A stretch of 64,000 nucleotides of DNA from Clostridium cavendishii DSM 21758 (GTDB taxonomy: Bacteria; Bacillota; Clostridia; Clostridiales; Clostridiaceae). The position numbers and the translations under genes were made by a program. The notes below the pieces were generated by a model, which was not told the DNA's origin, did not search any database, and was given only the letters and a program-made list of their open reading frames with translations. The stretch lies in NCBI RefSeq assembly GCF_900141845.1, contig NZ_FQZB01000004.1, positions 289,752-353,751 on the forward strand. The letters run 5' to 3'. This document shows positions 36,910 through 46,398 of the stretch, one piece after another (the stretch's first letter is position 1; every line of letters starts with the position of its first letter).

Positions 36910-37123
36910 AAAATAACACCCCATCACCAAAATATTACAATAATCTAATTTTAACATATGTACCAAAATAATAATTTGTATTTTTTCTAGAAATGTAGCA
37001 TAAATATTATATTCTTTTCTATAATTTAAGGTCCAGATATCTAACTTATCCATTAAAATTTGAAAAAATAATTTTTATATTACCTTTGTTTACATTATCT
37101 ATTTGCATATTTTATCTAAATAA

Positions 37124-37951
37124 TTATATAGCTTTTCTAATAGGAATGTTTATTTCTGTTAAATACTCGTCTTCGCTTTTTACAATTAATGAATCAAATA
37201 AGGTCCACTCATATGAATCTCCATCAACATCATATCCATTTTCTTCTATATATTTTAATAATCTATCATAGGATTTAAAAGTTGTTTCATAGCTACCAAT
37301 ATGATTTATACATGCATATAGCCCTTTTGGCTTAATAGTAATTTTTTCACTTTTTATACTTTTGTCTACCTTAATAAAAAGACTGCTTATCTTCGTATAT
37401 CTCTTATTAATTATATTTTCTTTACTAACAGTAGCTCCTAAAGAATATCCTGAATATATTTTATTTTCATTACAGTATTTTATGAGCTCCATGGCGTTAA
37501 ATATAATATCAGTCTCAGAATTACATCTAAATCTATTTAATATTAATGACTCTGTTTCCATTTCTTTTATATATATTGCATTATTTAACCCAATTTTTAT
37601 TCCTTTATTAATTACATCTATTTTATTTTTAATATTTCTACTTATATCATCTAACTCCTGTATTTTCTTCTCAATTTTTTTATACTCATTAGTTAACATA
37701 TCAACTGCTTTTTGAGGCGTTCTCTTATCCAAATAACTTCTAATATCTTCTAAAGACATTCCAACATCTCTCAAAGTAATTAATGTACAAATAGTATCAT
37801 ATTGACTTAAAGCATAAAATCTAAAATTATTCTCATCTTTATATGCTGGTTTAAAAATTCCTATATTATCATAATATATTAATGTTTGTTTAGATATATC
37901 GCATAACTTTGCAAATTCACCTGTTGCAAAATATTTTTTTGAACTATTCAT
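37124..37951 (-). CDS. MerR/BmrR family multidrug-responsive regulator
   Basis: 275 residues. N-terminal MerR helix-turn-helix (YFATGEFAKLCDISKQTLIYYD), coiled-coil dimer helix with E-Y-K-K-I-E-K-K-I-Q-E-L at about 85-115, and a GyrI-like effector domain from about 125 ending L-T-E-I-N-I-P-I. ATG 37951 lies 8 nt after AAGGAG. It is divergent from a MATE pump, whose promoter has a 19-bp spacer filled by a perfect 15-bp dyad, the classic MerR target. It is thus the likely activator of the pump. Confidence 0.9.
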   Translation of the reverse strand: MNSSKKYFATGEFAKLCDISKQTLIYYDNIGIFKPAYKDENNFRFYALSQYDTICTLITLRDVGMSLEDIRSYLDKRTPQKAVDMLTNEYKKIEKKIQELDDISRNIKNKIDVINKGIKIGLNNAIYIKEMETESLILNRFRCNSETDIIFNAMELIKYCNENKIYSGYSLGATVSKENIINKRYTKISSLFIKVDKSIKSEKITIKPKGLYACINHIGSYETTFKSYDRLLKYIEENGYDVDGDSYEWTLFDSLIVKSEDEYLTEINIPIRKAI

Positions 37952-38014
37952 AAAAATTACTCCTTTATATATCTTGTATACACATTCTTACACAAGTTTA
38001 TTTTAAAAAATTGC

Positions 38015-38045
38015 TTGCCTATATAGTTACTATATACCTTATTAT
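38015..38045 (+). promoter_or_regulatory. MerR-type promoter and operator of the MATE gene
   Basis: -35 TTGCCT (38015-38020) and -10 TATTAT (38040-38045) are separated by 19 bp. The spacer holds the perfect dyad ATATAGTTACTATAT (38021-38035). Over-long spacers with a centred dyad are the signature of MerR-activated promoters. Confidence 0.75.
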
Positions 38046-38124
38046 ACAATAGGACATGTTCCTAATACTAAACTCTCTAAATAAATTATGCTTTTTATAT
38101 AAAAAAATAAAGGAGGCTATCATC

Positions 38125-39450
38125 ATGGAAGCAAATTTTTCTAAGAAAGTTACTTTTCTTAAATTTTTAAAAATTATATCACCAGCCATTATATCTATGG
38201 TATTCATTTCATTTTATACTATTGTGGATGGTATATTTGTATCCGTACTTGTAGGTTCCGATGCTTTAGCTAGTATTAATATAATTCTTCCTGCTATAAA
38301 TCTTATATTCGGAATTGGTATAATGTTTGCTATTGGAGGAAGTGCTATTGTATCTATAATGCTTGGTCAAAGTAAAAATGAAGAAGCAAATAAAGCTTTT
38401 TCTTTCATTTTTATATCAGCAACATTAGTTGGTATTATAATTTCAGTTTTAGGTTCTATATTTATTAAAAATATAGCTACTATTCTTGGCGCTACCGAAG
38501 TTATTTTACCTTATGCTGAAGCCTTTGGTAAAATAATAATTTTATTTGCACCTATATTTATAATAAAAACCTTATTTGAATTTTTTATTAGAACTGATGG
38601 AAATTTTAATTTTAGTCTTTTATTATCTATAATCTCAGGTATAGTAAATATTATATTCGATTATATTTTCATATCTATATTTAATTTTGGAGTTGCTGGA
38701 GCAGCTTTAGCAACTGGACTTGGAGTTTTAGTTGCAGCTATCATGGGATTTTATTATTTCTTATCTTCTAAGTCAAATCTAAAATTTGGAATTCCAAAAG
38801 TAGATTTTAAATTACTTATTAAAGTCATAATTAATGGATCTCCTGAATTGGTTACGGAACTTTCTACTGGAATTACAACTATAATTTTTAATATGCTAGC
38901 ATTAAAATATGCTGGTGAAAAGGGCTTAGCTGCATTAACAATCATACTGTATGCTCATTTTTTAATGGTATCAACATATTTGGGACTTGTAGCTGGAATT
39001 ACCCCAATCCTTAGCTTTAATTATGGTGCTAAAAATATTGATAAAATAAAAGAAACCTATAATTATTCAAAGAAATTTATCATAATTTCATCTATTATAG
39101 TATTTATTATATCTATAGCTTTTTCACCCATGTTAGTTGGTATATTTGTAACAACTAATAATCCTGTTTTTAATATAGCTTTAAATGGACTTAAACTATT
39201 TGCTATTGCATTTTTATTTATTGGTATAAATGTATTTGCATCTGGGTTATTTACTGCATTTTCAAATGGTAAAATTTCAGCAATATTAGCCTTATGTAGA
39301 TCATTTGTATTTATAATAATTGGTGCAGCAATATTACCAAAATTATTAAACATAAATGGCTTATGGCTTACGGTTCCGTTTGCTGAATTATTAACTATTC
39401 TACTTTCATTAACATTTTTAAGAAAATATAAAAAGATATATCACTACTAA
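38125..39450 (+). CDS. MATE family multidrug efflux transporter
   Basis: 441 residues, 12 predicted membrane segments in two six-helix halves; Na+- or H+-coupled export of cationic drugs. ATG 38125 lies 9 nt after AAAGGAGG; the frame runs upstream to 38056 but without a ribosome site. Typical features are ISFYTIVDGIFVSVLVG in helices 1-2, a GTN-poor clostridial MATE pattern, and YNYSKKF between the halves. Regulated most likely by the divergent MerR protein through the 19-bp-spacer promoter. It is followed by a ferredoxin-nitroreductase 116 nt on. Confidence 0.92.
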   Translation: MEANFSKKVTFLKFLKIISPAIISMVFISFYTIVDGIFVSVLVGSDALASINIILPAINLIFGIGIMFAIGGSAIVSIMLGQSKNEEANKAFSFIFISATLVGIIISVLGSIFIKNIATILGATEVILPYAEAFGKIIILFAPIFIIKTLFEFFIRTDGNFNFSLLLSIISGIVNIIFDYIFISIFNFGVAGAALATGLGVLVAAIMGFYYFLSSKSNLKFGIPKVDFKLLIKVIINGSPELVTELSTGITTIIFNMLALKYAGEKGLAALTIILYAHFLMVSTYLGLVAGITPILSFNYGAKNIDKIKETYNYSKKFIIISSIIVFIISIAFSPMLVGIFVTTNNPVFNIALNGLKLFAIAFLFIGINVFASGLFTAFSNGKISAILALCRSFVFIIIGAAILPKLLNINGLWLTVPFAELLTILLSLTFLRKYKKIYHY

Positions 39451-39566
39451 AAAACTTTACTTACTTTTTTGTAACTTGGTTACAAAGATTTCAGTACTTG
39501 TTTTACTTAAAAATCACTAATATAATAACCTACATGAATAAATATTATTGTTAGGAGTTTTTAAAT

Positions 39567-40388
39567 ATGATGAATGTTAATTTAGAAAAATGTGTTGGTT
39601 GTGGACTTTGCTCAAAAGATTGTATCGCTTACGATATTGAATTAGTTAATGGAAAAGCCAATATAAAAAATGAAACTTGTATTAAATGTGGACATTGTAT
39701 AGCTATTTGTCCAAAAGAGGCTGTATCAACTGATGAATATGATATGAATGAAGTAAAAAAATATACCAAAGAAGATTTTACTATTGAAGCTGAAAATCTT
39801 CTAAACTTTATTAAGTTTAGAAGAAGTGTAAGAAACTTTAATAATAAAGATGTTGAAGATGAGAAAATTAATAAAATTATAGAAGCAGGTAGATTTACTC
39901 AAACAGGCATTAACAGTCAAAATGTTTCTTATATAGTTGTTAAAGATAAACTTCAAGAGTTAAGAAAATTAGTACTAGAATCACTTAAAGAAAAAGGTGA
40001 GCATATACTTACAAATCAAAATATAACTGATAATAGATTAAAAAGATATGCTTATATGTGGATTAAAATGTATAGTGACTTTTTAGAAAATCCTAATGGC
40101 AGTGATAGGTTGTTCTTTAAGGCACCTCTAGTTATTCTTGTAACCTCCCCTGATTCTGTAAATGCATCATTAGCCTCTTCAAATATGGAACTTATTACAA
40201 ATGCATTAGGTCTTGGCACTTACTTTAGCGGTTTCTTAGCTAAGGCTGCAGAAGGAAATAAAAAAATTAATGACTTTCTTGGTTTAGAAGAAAATCACAA
40301 AATCGTAACATGTATGGTAATAGGTTATCCAAATATAAAATATCTTAGAACTGTTCCTAGAAAGAAATCTTCTATAACTTGGTTATAA
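39567..40388 (+). CDS. ferredoxin-nitroreductase fusion protein
   Basis: 273 residues. Residues 1-60 hold two 4Fe-4S motifs (CVGCGLCSKDC and CIKCGHCIAICP); from about 80 a nitroreductase domain begins with FIKFRRSVRNF, the FMN phosphate-binding R-R-S-x-R, and has later FMN contacts (ALGLGTYFSGFL). It would pass electrons from the clusters to FMN and reduce nitroaromatics, quinones or a dedicated substrate. ATG 39567 follows TTAGGAG. It shares orientation with the MATE pump upstream and the HxlR regulator downstream, suggesting a xenobiotic or redox response cluster. Confidence 0.92.
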   Translation: MMNVNLEKCVGCGLCSKDCIAYDIELVNGKANIKNETCIKCGHCIAICPKEAVSTDEYDMNEVKKYTKEDFTIEAENLLNFIKFRRSVRNFNNKDVEDEKINKIIEAGRFTQTGINSQNVSYIVVKDKLQELRKLVLESLKEKGEHILTNQNITDNRLKRYAYMWIKMYSDFLENPNGSDRLFFKAPLVILVTSPDSVNASLASSNMELITNALGLGTYFSGFLAKAAEGNKKINDFLGLEENHKIVTCMVIGYPNIKYLRTVPRKKSSITWL

Positions 40389-40395
40389 AAAATTC

Positions 40396-40430
40396 GTCAG
40401 CAATGAATACTCCTTTCATTGCTGACTTTT
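40396..40430 (+). terminator. intrinsic terminator after nitroreductase gene
   Basis: Perfect 11-bp stem GTCAGCAATGA/TCATTGCTGAC with a 9-nt loop, followed by TTTT on the plus strand. Confidence 0.9.
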
Positions 40431-40598
40431 AATTATACACTATTATTGATATACTTTTCATTCCCAATAATCTCTATTCTTAGTTTTATAAGTTTACTTT
40501 TAAAATGTTTTCTTATTATAAATAATATTCTTTACAAGCAAATAACTAAGTTATAAAATAATATATTAGTATACTATAAAAAAGAAATGGAGTTCAAT

Positions 40599-40946
40599 AT
40601 GAATAACTGTCCAATAGAAAAAATATCTATGAATGAAAATGCTATACATTTAGCCTTAAATATAATAAGTGGAAAATGGCGTTTAAAAATACTTTGGGAA
40701 ATATATACAAACAAAGTTATACGCTTTAATCAATTACAAAAAAATTTAGATGGTATTTCTAATTTAATGCTTACTCGTTGTCTGAAAGAACTACTAGAAT
40801 ACAAATTAGTAGATAGAAAACAATTTAATGAAGTACCACCCCATGTTGAGTATTCTTTAACTGACCTCGGTATGTCTTTATGCCCAATATTACGCTCTCT
40901 CGAAAAATTTGGATACGATGTTATAAATCAAACACGAAATAATTAA
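40599..40946 (+). CDS. HxlR family winged-helix regulator
   Basis: 115 residues. The HxlR core is clear: Cys near the N-terminus (NNCPIEK), LNIISGKWRLKILWEI, FNQLQKNLDGISNLMLTRCLKEL, and the wing ending VEYSLTDLGMSL. ATG 40599 lies 6 nt after GGAG; the in-frame ATG at 40587 precedes that site. Members with one N-terminal Cys often sense electrophiles or quinones, which fits the nitroreductase next door; the target is inference. Confidence 0.9.
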   Translation: MNNCPIEKISMNENAIHLALNIISGKWRLKILWEIYTNKVIRFNQLQKNLDGISNLMLTRCLKELLEYKLVDRKQFNEVPPHVEYSLTDLGMSLCPILRSLEKFGYDVINQTRNN

Positions 40947-40962
40947 TCCTATAAATAACAAA

Positions 40963-41010
40963 AGTCTATATAATGTTGAACATTTTTGTTCAATCTTATA
41001 TAGACTCTTT
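40963..41010. terminator. convergent intrinsic terminator
   Basis: AGTCTATATAATGTTGAAC pairs with GTTCAATCTTATATAGACT (one mismatch) around a 6-nt T-rich loop, with A and T runs on either side. It serves both the HxlR gene and the convergent acetamidase gene. Confidence 0.85.
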
Positions 41011-41023
41011 AATATATACTTTT

Positions 41024-41926
41024 CTATAATAATCTAAAATTATATTTTTCAAGAACCCACTTAGGCACTACAAATCTAGCTGTTTTTAAAGGATCCACTA
41101 CTTGACATATTTCAGTATTACTGGTTATGCTAAATAACATTGATATGTCCTTTATTTCAAGATTAACTCTTTCCTTTACAATATTAAGCATATCGTGAAC
41201 TGCTGTATATACAGCCTTATCAATACTTTTCTCTGAAGCTATTGTAGAAATGAATTCATTGTTTTCAAGTAGAGGATTATTTAATTTTAACTCATTAATT
41301 ACTTCTAACTGTACCGTTACAAATGCACCTATTTCTGCTCCAGCTCCCCCAATTTCACCATCAGCCATAACTGCATGAACATCTCCTAAAGCAAAATAGG
41401 CACCATCTTTAAATATTGGAAAATAAATAGTAGCACCTTCTTCTACCATAGTATTATCCATATTACCACCATGAGAGCCTGGAGTCCCTGTATTAATCTC
41501 CTCTTCATTTGGAGCCACTCCGATTACTCCAATCATTTTTTTAACTGGTATTTCTAAATTATTATCAAAAATTATTTTGTCATTCTTTATGTCTACAACC
41601 TTACAATGTTGCCCATTCATCTTATCTCCAAGAACTCCAATATCTTTTCCTGTAGCTATAACAGCTTTTTCCTTTATATTAATTTTTTTAATAGTAACTT
41701 TAAGTACATCTCCTTTTCTGGCCCCTTCTATATATATAGGACCTGTTGCAGGATTAACCTTGTCCCATTCCATATTGTACATAAAATCTTCTTCACTTTT
41801 TACTAAATCTGAAAAACAATCCTTTGTTTCTATTTCAACAACATCCCCTGAATTAACTTTTAATACATATTCATGTTTATTAGAAAAATTAAAAATTGAA
41901 TTTGAGTTATTAAGATTATGAACCAT
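41024..41926 (-). CDS. acetamidase/formamidase family protein
   Basis: 300 residues, FmdA/AmdA family, which hydrolyses short-chain amides to acid plus ammonia. Characteristic segments: NPATGPIYIEGARKGDVL, IGVIGVAPNEEEINTGTPG, SHGGNMDNTMVEEGATIYFP and GDVHAVMADGEIGGAGAE. ATG 41926 lies 5 nt after GAGGTG. It stands alone with a convergent terminator. The natural substrate is unknown. Confidence 0.93.
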   Translation of the reverse strand: MVHNLNNSNSIFNFSNKHEYVLKVNSGDVVEIETKDCFSDLVKSEEDFMYNMEWDKVNPATGPIYIEGARKGDVLKVTIKKINIKEKAVIATGKDIGVLGDKMNGQHCKVVDIKNDKIIFDNNLEIPVKKMIGVIGVAPNEEEINTGTPGSHGGNMDNTMVEEGATIYFPIFKDGAYFALGDVHAVMADGEIGGAGAEIGAFVTVQLEVINELKLNNPLLENNEFISTIASEKSIDKAVYTAVHDMLNIVKERVNLEIKDISMLFSITSNTEICQVVDPLKTARFVVPKWVLEKYNFRLL

Positions 41927-42080
41927 TTTAACACCTCTTCTATAATTATTTCCATTTGTATAAACTATACAACTTATTTAAGTTTAATTCAATATGTTAA
42001 AACCTTAGTTAATTTTATGCCCTAAATATAATCATTAATATAGATACTATTATTTAGATACAGTTTATTAAAAATAACTA

Positions 42081-42284
42081 TTAGTTTTTAGTCACTTCTT
42101 TATAATCATTCTTCTTATCTCTCAAATCATACATTGATCCAATTGTAAGCCCAGCACTTATTCCTATTATGAAACAAAGCGTAAATTCATTAAAAATAAT
42201 TCCAAATATTATTCCTAATGACGTTCCAAATACTATTCCTAGATTTGTAGCTTTGCTTTTATTTTCTTGCTTTTTATTTGTCAT
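42081..42284 (-). CDS. small glycine-rich membrane protein
   Basis: 67 residues; Lys-rich N-terminus, then two short Gly-rich hydrophobic helices (LGIVFGTSLGIIFGIIF and LCFIIGISAGLTIGSMY), and a charged C-terminus. ATG 42284 follows AGGGGA. It lies 70 nt past the histidine kinase and co-directional with the ABC/two-component operon, so it may be its last gene, for instance an immunity-type accessory protein. Function unknown. Confidence 0.7.
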   Translation of the reverse strand: MTNKKQENKSKATNLGIVFGTSLGIIFGIIFNEFTLCFIIGISAGLTIGSMYDLRDKKNDYKEVTKN

Positions 42285-42353
42285 TTAATTTCCCCTCTAA
42301 ATATTATTTTAAATAACTTATCTTTAAAATAATTTATAACATATATTTTTATA

Positions 42354-43259
42354 CTAAATATTAATTATTTTAAACCTACAGTAGATATTAAAAATATCAC
42401 CAACAATATCTGCTTCTATATTGCCATTCATTCTTTCAACTAATCCTTTTACAATAGCTAAACCAAGCCCTGATCCTTTTCCTGAACGTGTCTTATCTGC
42501 CATGTAAAATCTGTCAAAAACCTTTTCCACATCATGATTAGTTAAATTTCTAATATTATTACTAACTTTTAGTATTGCTATACTTTCTTCTATTTCTAAA
42601 GAAATAGAAATTTTATCCTTTGCATATCTAATAGCATTGCTTAATAAATTTTCTATCACACGTTCTAATGATTTATGCTCCGCTATAATATATACATCTT
42701 CCTCTAAAATTTGTATATTAGGAGTTATGCCTATATTTATAAAATCAGAATATCTCCCTAAAACTATTTCTTTTATAATTCTATTAAACTTTACTTTTTC
42801 TAAATTTATTTTATAATCTAAAGATTCTATTAAAGAAAGTTCATAAAAATCATTAAGTAATACCTCTAATGATTTTGCTCTTCTTTCTGCTGTCTCTAAA
42901 TACTCTTTTTTTTCTTCCTCACTTGTATTATCAAGTTTTAAAAATTGAATATAACCTATAATAGATGTTAATGGTGTTCTAAGGTCATGTGAAATATTTG
43001 CAATTGTTTGTCTTAAATCATTTTGAAGCTCAATTTCTCTGATTTCACATTGTTTTTTTAAATCTAAAGTAATATTTATATTTTTAGCTAATTCTTCAAG
43101 TTCTTTATTTATCAAACCTACAGTTAACTTTTTATCTTCCTTATTTCTATTAATATCTATAATCTGCTCATTTATCCCCATTACTTGCCTTCTTATAAGA
43201 AATAAACGTATAAATAAAAATATTATTATAATTATTAAAATTGCTATAATAAGAATCAT
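42354..43259 (-). CDS. sensor histidine kinase with a single membrane helix
   Basis: 301 residues. One N-terminal membrane helix (residues 2-22) and no extracellular domain, then a coiled linker, HisKA with phosphoacceptor His in NISHDLRTPLTSIIGY, and HATPase_c with NLLSNAIRYAK (N box) and GKGSGLGLAIVK (G box). A kinase without an outside domain probably senses through a partner, here most likely one of the two ABC transporters. ATG 43259 follows AGGCGG. Downstream partner of the response regulator at the head of the operon. Confidence 0.93.
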   Translation of the reverse strand: MILIIAILIIIIIFLFIRLFLIRRQVMGINEQIIDINRNKEDKKLTVGLINKELEELAKNINITLDLKKQCEIREIELQNDLRQTIANISHDLRTPLTSIIGYIQFLKLDNTSEEEKKEYLETAERRAKSLEVLLNDFYELSLIESLDYKINLEKVKFNRIIKEIVLGRYSDFINIGITPNIQILEEDVYIIAEHKSLERVIENLLSNAIRYAKDKISISLEIEESIAILKVSNNIRNLTNHDVEKVFDRFYMADKTRSGKGSGLGLAIVKGLVERMNGNIEADIVGDIFNIYCRFKIINI

Positions 43260-43277
43260 ACATTTATCCGCCTTTCC

Positions 43278-44015
43278 TTATCTTATATCTGCTTTTTCAA
43301 AAAAATATATACTTAAAAAAATTGAAACTGCTATTGTAATTAAAGATATTACTATCACCTTTGTCCCTTGCAAAATGCTAAGTTTCTCTGCCACAGCGTT
43401 CACCTTTTGTCCAAATATAATATTACTATAAATTAAATCAACAATTGAGTTTCTTATTGCAAAAGCTAACCCAAACCTGTTAATTGAGTCCAATACTATA
43501 AGCGAAATTATAACAAGCGTAGAATTTTTACAAATAACTGCTATCAAAACTGCAATACTTGATAAACCAATATAGACAAGTAACATAAGCATAAATACCC
43601 TTATTATAAACATAAGAGTATTTAACGTAATAGCTTCTCCATATCCATTAATAAATGTATTTATTATTGTTATTAAAATAGGAGATATTAAACTTATAAT
43701 TGTAATTCCAATATAATAAACTATAATCTTTGCCATAAGAATATCTCTTCTTCTATGCCCATAAACAATTAAATTCTTTATATACTTAGAGCTAAACTCG
43801 TCAGCTATGTAAAAAGCAGTAAATAATCCTACTAACATGAAAAAACCTATGACATCCTGTGTCTCAAATACAGTAATTAATACTTGTTTTCCAGTCATAG
43901 TCTGACTAAATATTATAGGACATAAAATACTTTGTAATACACTTAAAAATATAACTGCTAAAAATGTTTTCGAGGTTTTTAGCTTGTATAATTCAACTTT
44001 TATTAAATTAATCAT
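43278..44015 (-). CDS. ABC-2 type permease subunit, second transporter
   Basis: 245 residues with about six membrane segments; small permease of the kind paired with lantibiotic-immunity or bacitracin-export ATPases. It overlaps the upstream ATPase gene by 8 nt, so the pair is translationally coupled and forms one transporter. It ends 18 nt before the kinase gene. Confidence 0.85.
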   Translation of the reverse strand: MINLIKVELYKLKTSKTFLAVIFLSVLQSILCPIIFSQTMTGKQVLITVFETQDVIGFFMLVGLFTAFYIADEFSSKYIKNLIVYGHRRRDILMAKIIVYYIGITIISLISPILITIINTFINGYGEAITLNTLMFIIRVFMLMLLVYIGLSSIAVLIAVICKNSTLVIISLIVLDSINRFGLAFAIRNSIVDLIYSNIIFGQKVNAVAEKLSILQGTKVIVISLITIAVSIFLSIYFFEKADIR

Positions 44016-44931
44016 CTAAAACACCTCCTATAACCTTCGAAAAATATGATTCTAAACTATCTCCCATAGGCATTATTTCCTCTACTATAATTCCTTCACT
44101 AAATAATAATTTAGCTACTGTGCCTGAATTATCTACATAATCATGTAATTTAATGATATTATTAGGTAATACTGTGAAATTAGATGTTTTTAACTTTGTA
44201 TTTAATATAACTGTTGCATTAGGTATATTATCTACTTTAATATGAAGAAATTTTTTACATTTCTCATCTAATTCTTTATCTGTTATTTGCTCTATTAATT
44301 TTCCTTTATGAATTATTCCATAACAATTTGCAAGTTGATGTAATTCCTCTAATATATGACTAGATATTAGAATTGTAACTCCCACTTCTTTATTTAACCT
44401 TTTTAATAATTCCCTTATTTCAATTATCCATACCGGATCTAACCCGTTAATAGGTTCATCTAATATCAAAAATTCTGGATCTCCAAGCAAAGCCATTGCA
44501 ATTCCCACTCTTTGTTTTGTCCCTACTGAAAGATTTTTTATCTTTTTATCCTTAAAATCTACTAAATCCACTAATTTCAAAACCTTTTCTATACACTCTT
44601 TCCCTGGTATTCCTTTATGAAGTCTTTCTATCTCTAGGTTTTCATAAACAGTTTTATAGTAATATGGAGCAGGTGTCTCTATAAGGCACCCCATCCTACT
44701 GCGTTCTTTCTGTATTTTTTCAACATTACTTTCTCCAAATAGCTCAATATTTCCATTATAATTTGTTACAAGTCCTGATATAACTCTCATTAATGTAGTT
44801 TTTCCTGCACCGTTTAAGCCTATAAGTCCATAAATTTGTCCTCTTCTTATTGACATATTAATGCCATCTAACACATTTGAATTTTTATAAGCTTTAGTAA
44901 CTCCAAAGGTTCTTAATATAATACTATCCAT
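44008..44931 (-). CDS. ABC transporter ATP-binding protein, second transporter
   Basis: 307 residues. Walker A GLNGAGKTT, signature LSVGTKQRVG, Walker B FLILDEP, and a C-terminal extension typical of the BcrA/lantibiotic-export ATPase family. ATG 44931 follows GAGAGG. It pairs with the overlapping permease downstream. Confidence 0.95.
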   Translation of the reverse strand: MDSIILRTFGVTKAYKNSNVLDGINMSIRRGQIYGLIGLNGAGKTTLMRVISGLVTNYNGNIELFGESNVEKIQKERSRMGCLIETPAPYYYKTVYENLEIERLHKGIPGKECIEKVLKLVDLVDFKDKKIKNLSVGTKQRVGIAMALLGDPEFLILDEPINGLDPVWIIEIRELLKRLNKEVGVTILISSHILEELHQLANCYGIIHKGKLIEQITDKELDEKCKKFLHIKVDNIPNATVILNTKLKTSNFTVLPNNIIKLHDYVDNSGTVAKLLFSEGIIVEEIMPMGDSLESYFSKVIGGVLDD

Positions 44932-44947
44932 TTAAAGCCTCTCTAAG

Positions 44948-45634
44948 TTAGATATTTTTTCTATTCATTATAACACAAGCTAATGCAAAAAATACAATTC
45001 CATAACCTAGCATAACAATAGATTCAGTTACAGTATACATACCTTTAGCAAAACCCATGTTTGCTATATAAAATGGTAAATTTCTTATAATTTGTTTTAT
45101 TTCTTCACTTCTATTTGATCCTAATGCATTATTAAAAAGTACTAATATTAAATCAAAATACAAAATATAACAAGTAATACCTGTAACTATAAAATTAGAA
45201 GTAATAACTGAAACTAATAATATAAAGGACCCTATAGTAAAAACATAAATATTAAATGTTAAAAAATTACCGAATAAATTTTTAAAATCAAAGGTACCAC
45301 ATACTATTAACACAATTTCATAAAATATAAAGCATATAGTAGTTACAAATATGAAGCTAACTAGTTTGGAAATCATTATTTGGGTTCTACTAAATATACC
45401 TGTAAATATTATCTTATCTGTTTTGTTTGAAAACTCATGTGTTAATGAGAAACTACTAATAACTAATATAATGAAAGCAATTAATCTTAACGCTGCTTGT
45501 GGAATCAAATTTTTATCCATAAATTTAGAGTATAATAATAAAATAGGACTAAGTGCTAGTAATGAAATAGTTGCCATTTTTAAAAAATTTCTTTTCTTTA
45601 TTTCCAATGTTATAAGCTTTAAAACTCTTTCCAA
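44948..45634 (-). CDS. ABC-2 type permease subunit
   Basis: 228 residues, about six membrane segments. The start is TTG 45634, 7 nt after TAGGTG. With its neighbour at 45656-46396 it resembles the E/G permease pairs (two unlike permeases per ATPase) of lantibiotic immunity transporters. Both share the internal F-T-G-I-F-S-R-(T/I)-(Q/E)-I-M-I segment, so they are distant paralogues. Confidence 0.85.
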   Translation of the reverse strand: MERVLKLITLEIKKRNFLKMATISLLALSPILLLYSKFMDKNLIPQAALRLIAFIILVISSFSLTHEFSNKTDKIIFTGIFSRTQIMISKLVSFIFVTTICFIFYEIVLIVCGTFDFKNLFGNFLTFNIYVFTIGSFILLVSVITSNFIVTGITCYILYFDLILVLFNNALGSNRSEEIKQIIRNLPFYIANMGFAKGMYTVTESIVMLGYGIVFFALACVIMNRKNI

Positions 45635-45655
45635 GACAATTCACCTACCCCTTAA

Positions 45656-46396
45656 CTACTTAATCTCTCTTCTATTAATGACAAAAGTAGCTGAAACAAA
45701 GAATATTAATGTCCAAGCTAAATTTATTATTACTGCTTTTATATTAAATATTCCCTGTGTTAACAGTACTATATTATAGAAGGGTGTCTGCAAATAAATG
45801 AATAATTTATTTGCAACTTCTGGATGCCTAAAAATCAATGTTACAATACCTGCCGTATAAAAATTTATCATACTAATAAATAGTATAAAAAATAGCACTG
45901 TCTTACTTTCATTAAACATTATAGAAGATATTAAAAACATCAGACTTCCAATACAAAGAGCTATAACAATATAAGTGATAAATAACTCTAAATGATTAAA
46001 AGCTAAAAATCCAGAAATTCCTATCTTCTCATATAAAATACATGATGCTACCACATTATTTATCTCAATTATAAGTGCAAAAATTATCCCCCATATTATT
46101 AAAGATATTGCCTTTGTTATCATTATTTCTATTCTACTAAAAATTCCTGTAAAAACAGTTTTAGTTGTATTAAAAATTATATCATTTCTAAGTAATGAAA
46201 CTGTACTATATAGTATTACTATAAATAAAAACCTTCCTATCTCGAATGCATATTCACTAAGACCATATCTTGAAGGCCTAACTAAAAATACCCACATCAT
46301 TGAGTAAATAAAAGCTATACTAATTCCAAGCATAAACTTCTTTGAATACGCTATATTTTTAACATTAAGCCAAGATATTTTTAATAACCCTTTCAT
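45656..46396 (-). CDS. ABC-2 type permease subunit
   Basis: 246 residues with about six membrane segments; contains the conserved cytoplasmic VFTGIFSRIEIMITKAISL. It starts 2 nt past the ATPase stop (ATG 46396), so it is coupled to it. It is the first of the two permeases of this transporter. Confidence 0.85.
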   Translation of the reverse strand: MKGLLKISWLNVKNIAYSKKFMLGISIAFIYSMMWVFLVRPSRYGLSEYAFEIGRFLFIVILYSTVSLLRNDIIFNTTKTVFTGIFSRIEIMITKAISLIIWGIIFALIIEINNVVASCILYEKIGISGFLAFNHLELFITYIVIALCIGSLMFLISSIMFNESKTVLFFILFISMINFYTAGIVTLIFRHPEVANKLFIYLQTPFYNIVLLTQGIFNIKAVIINLAWTLIFFVSATFVINRREIK

Positions 46397-46398
46397 TT

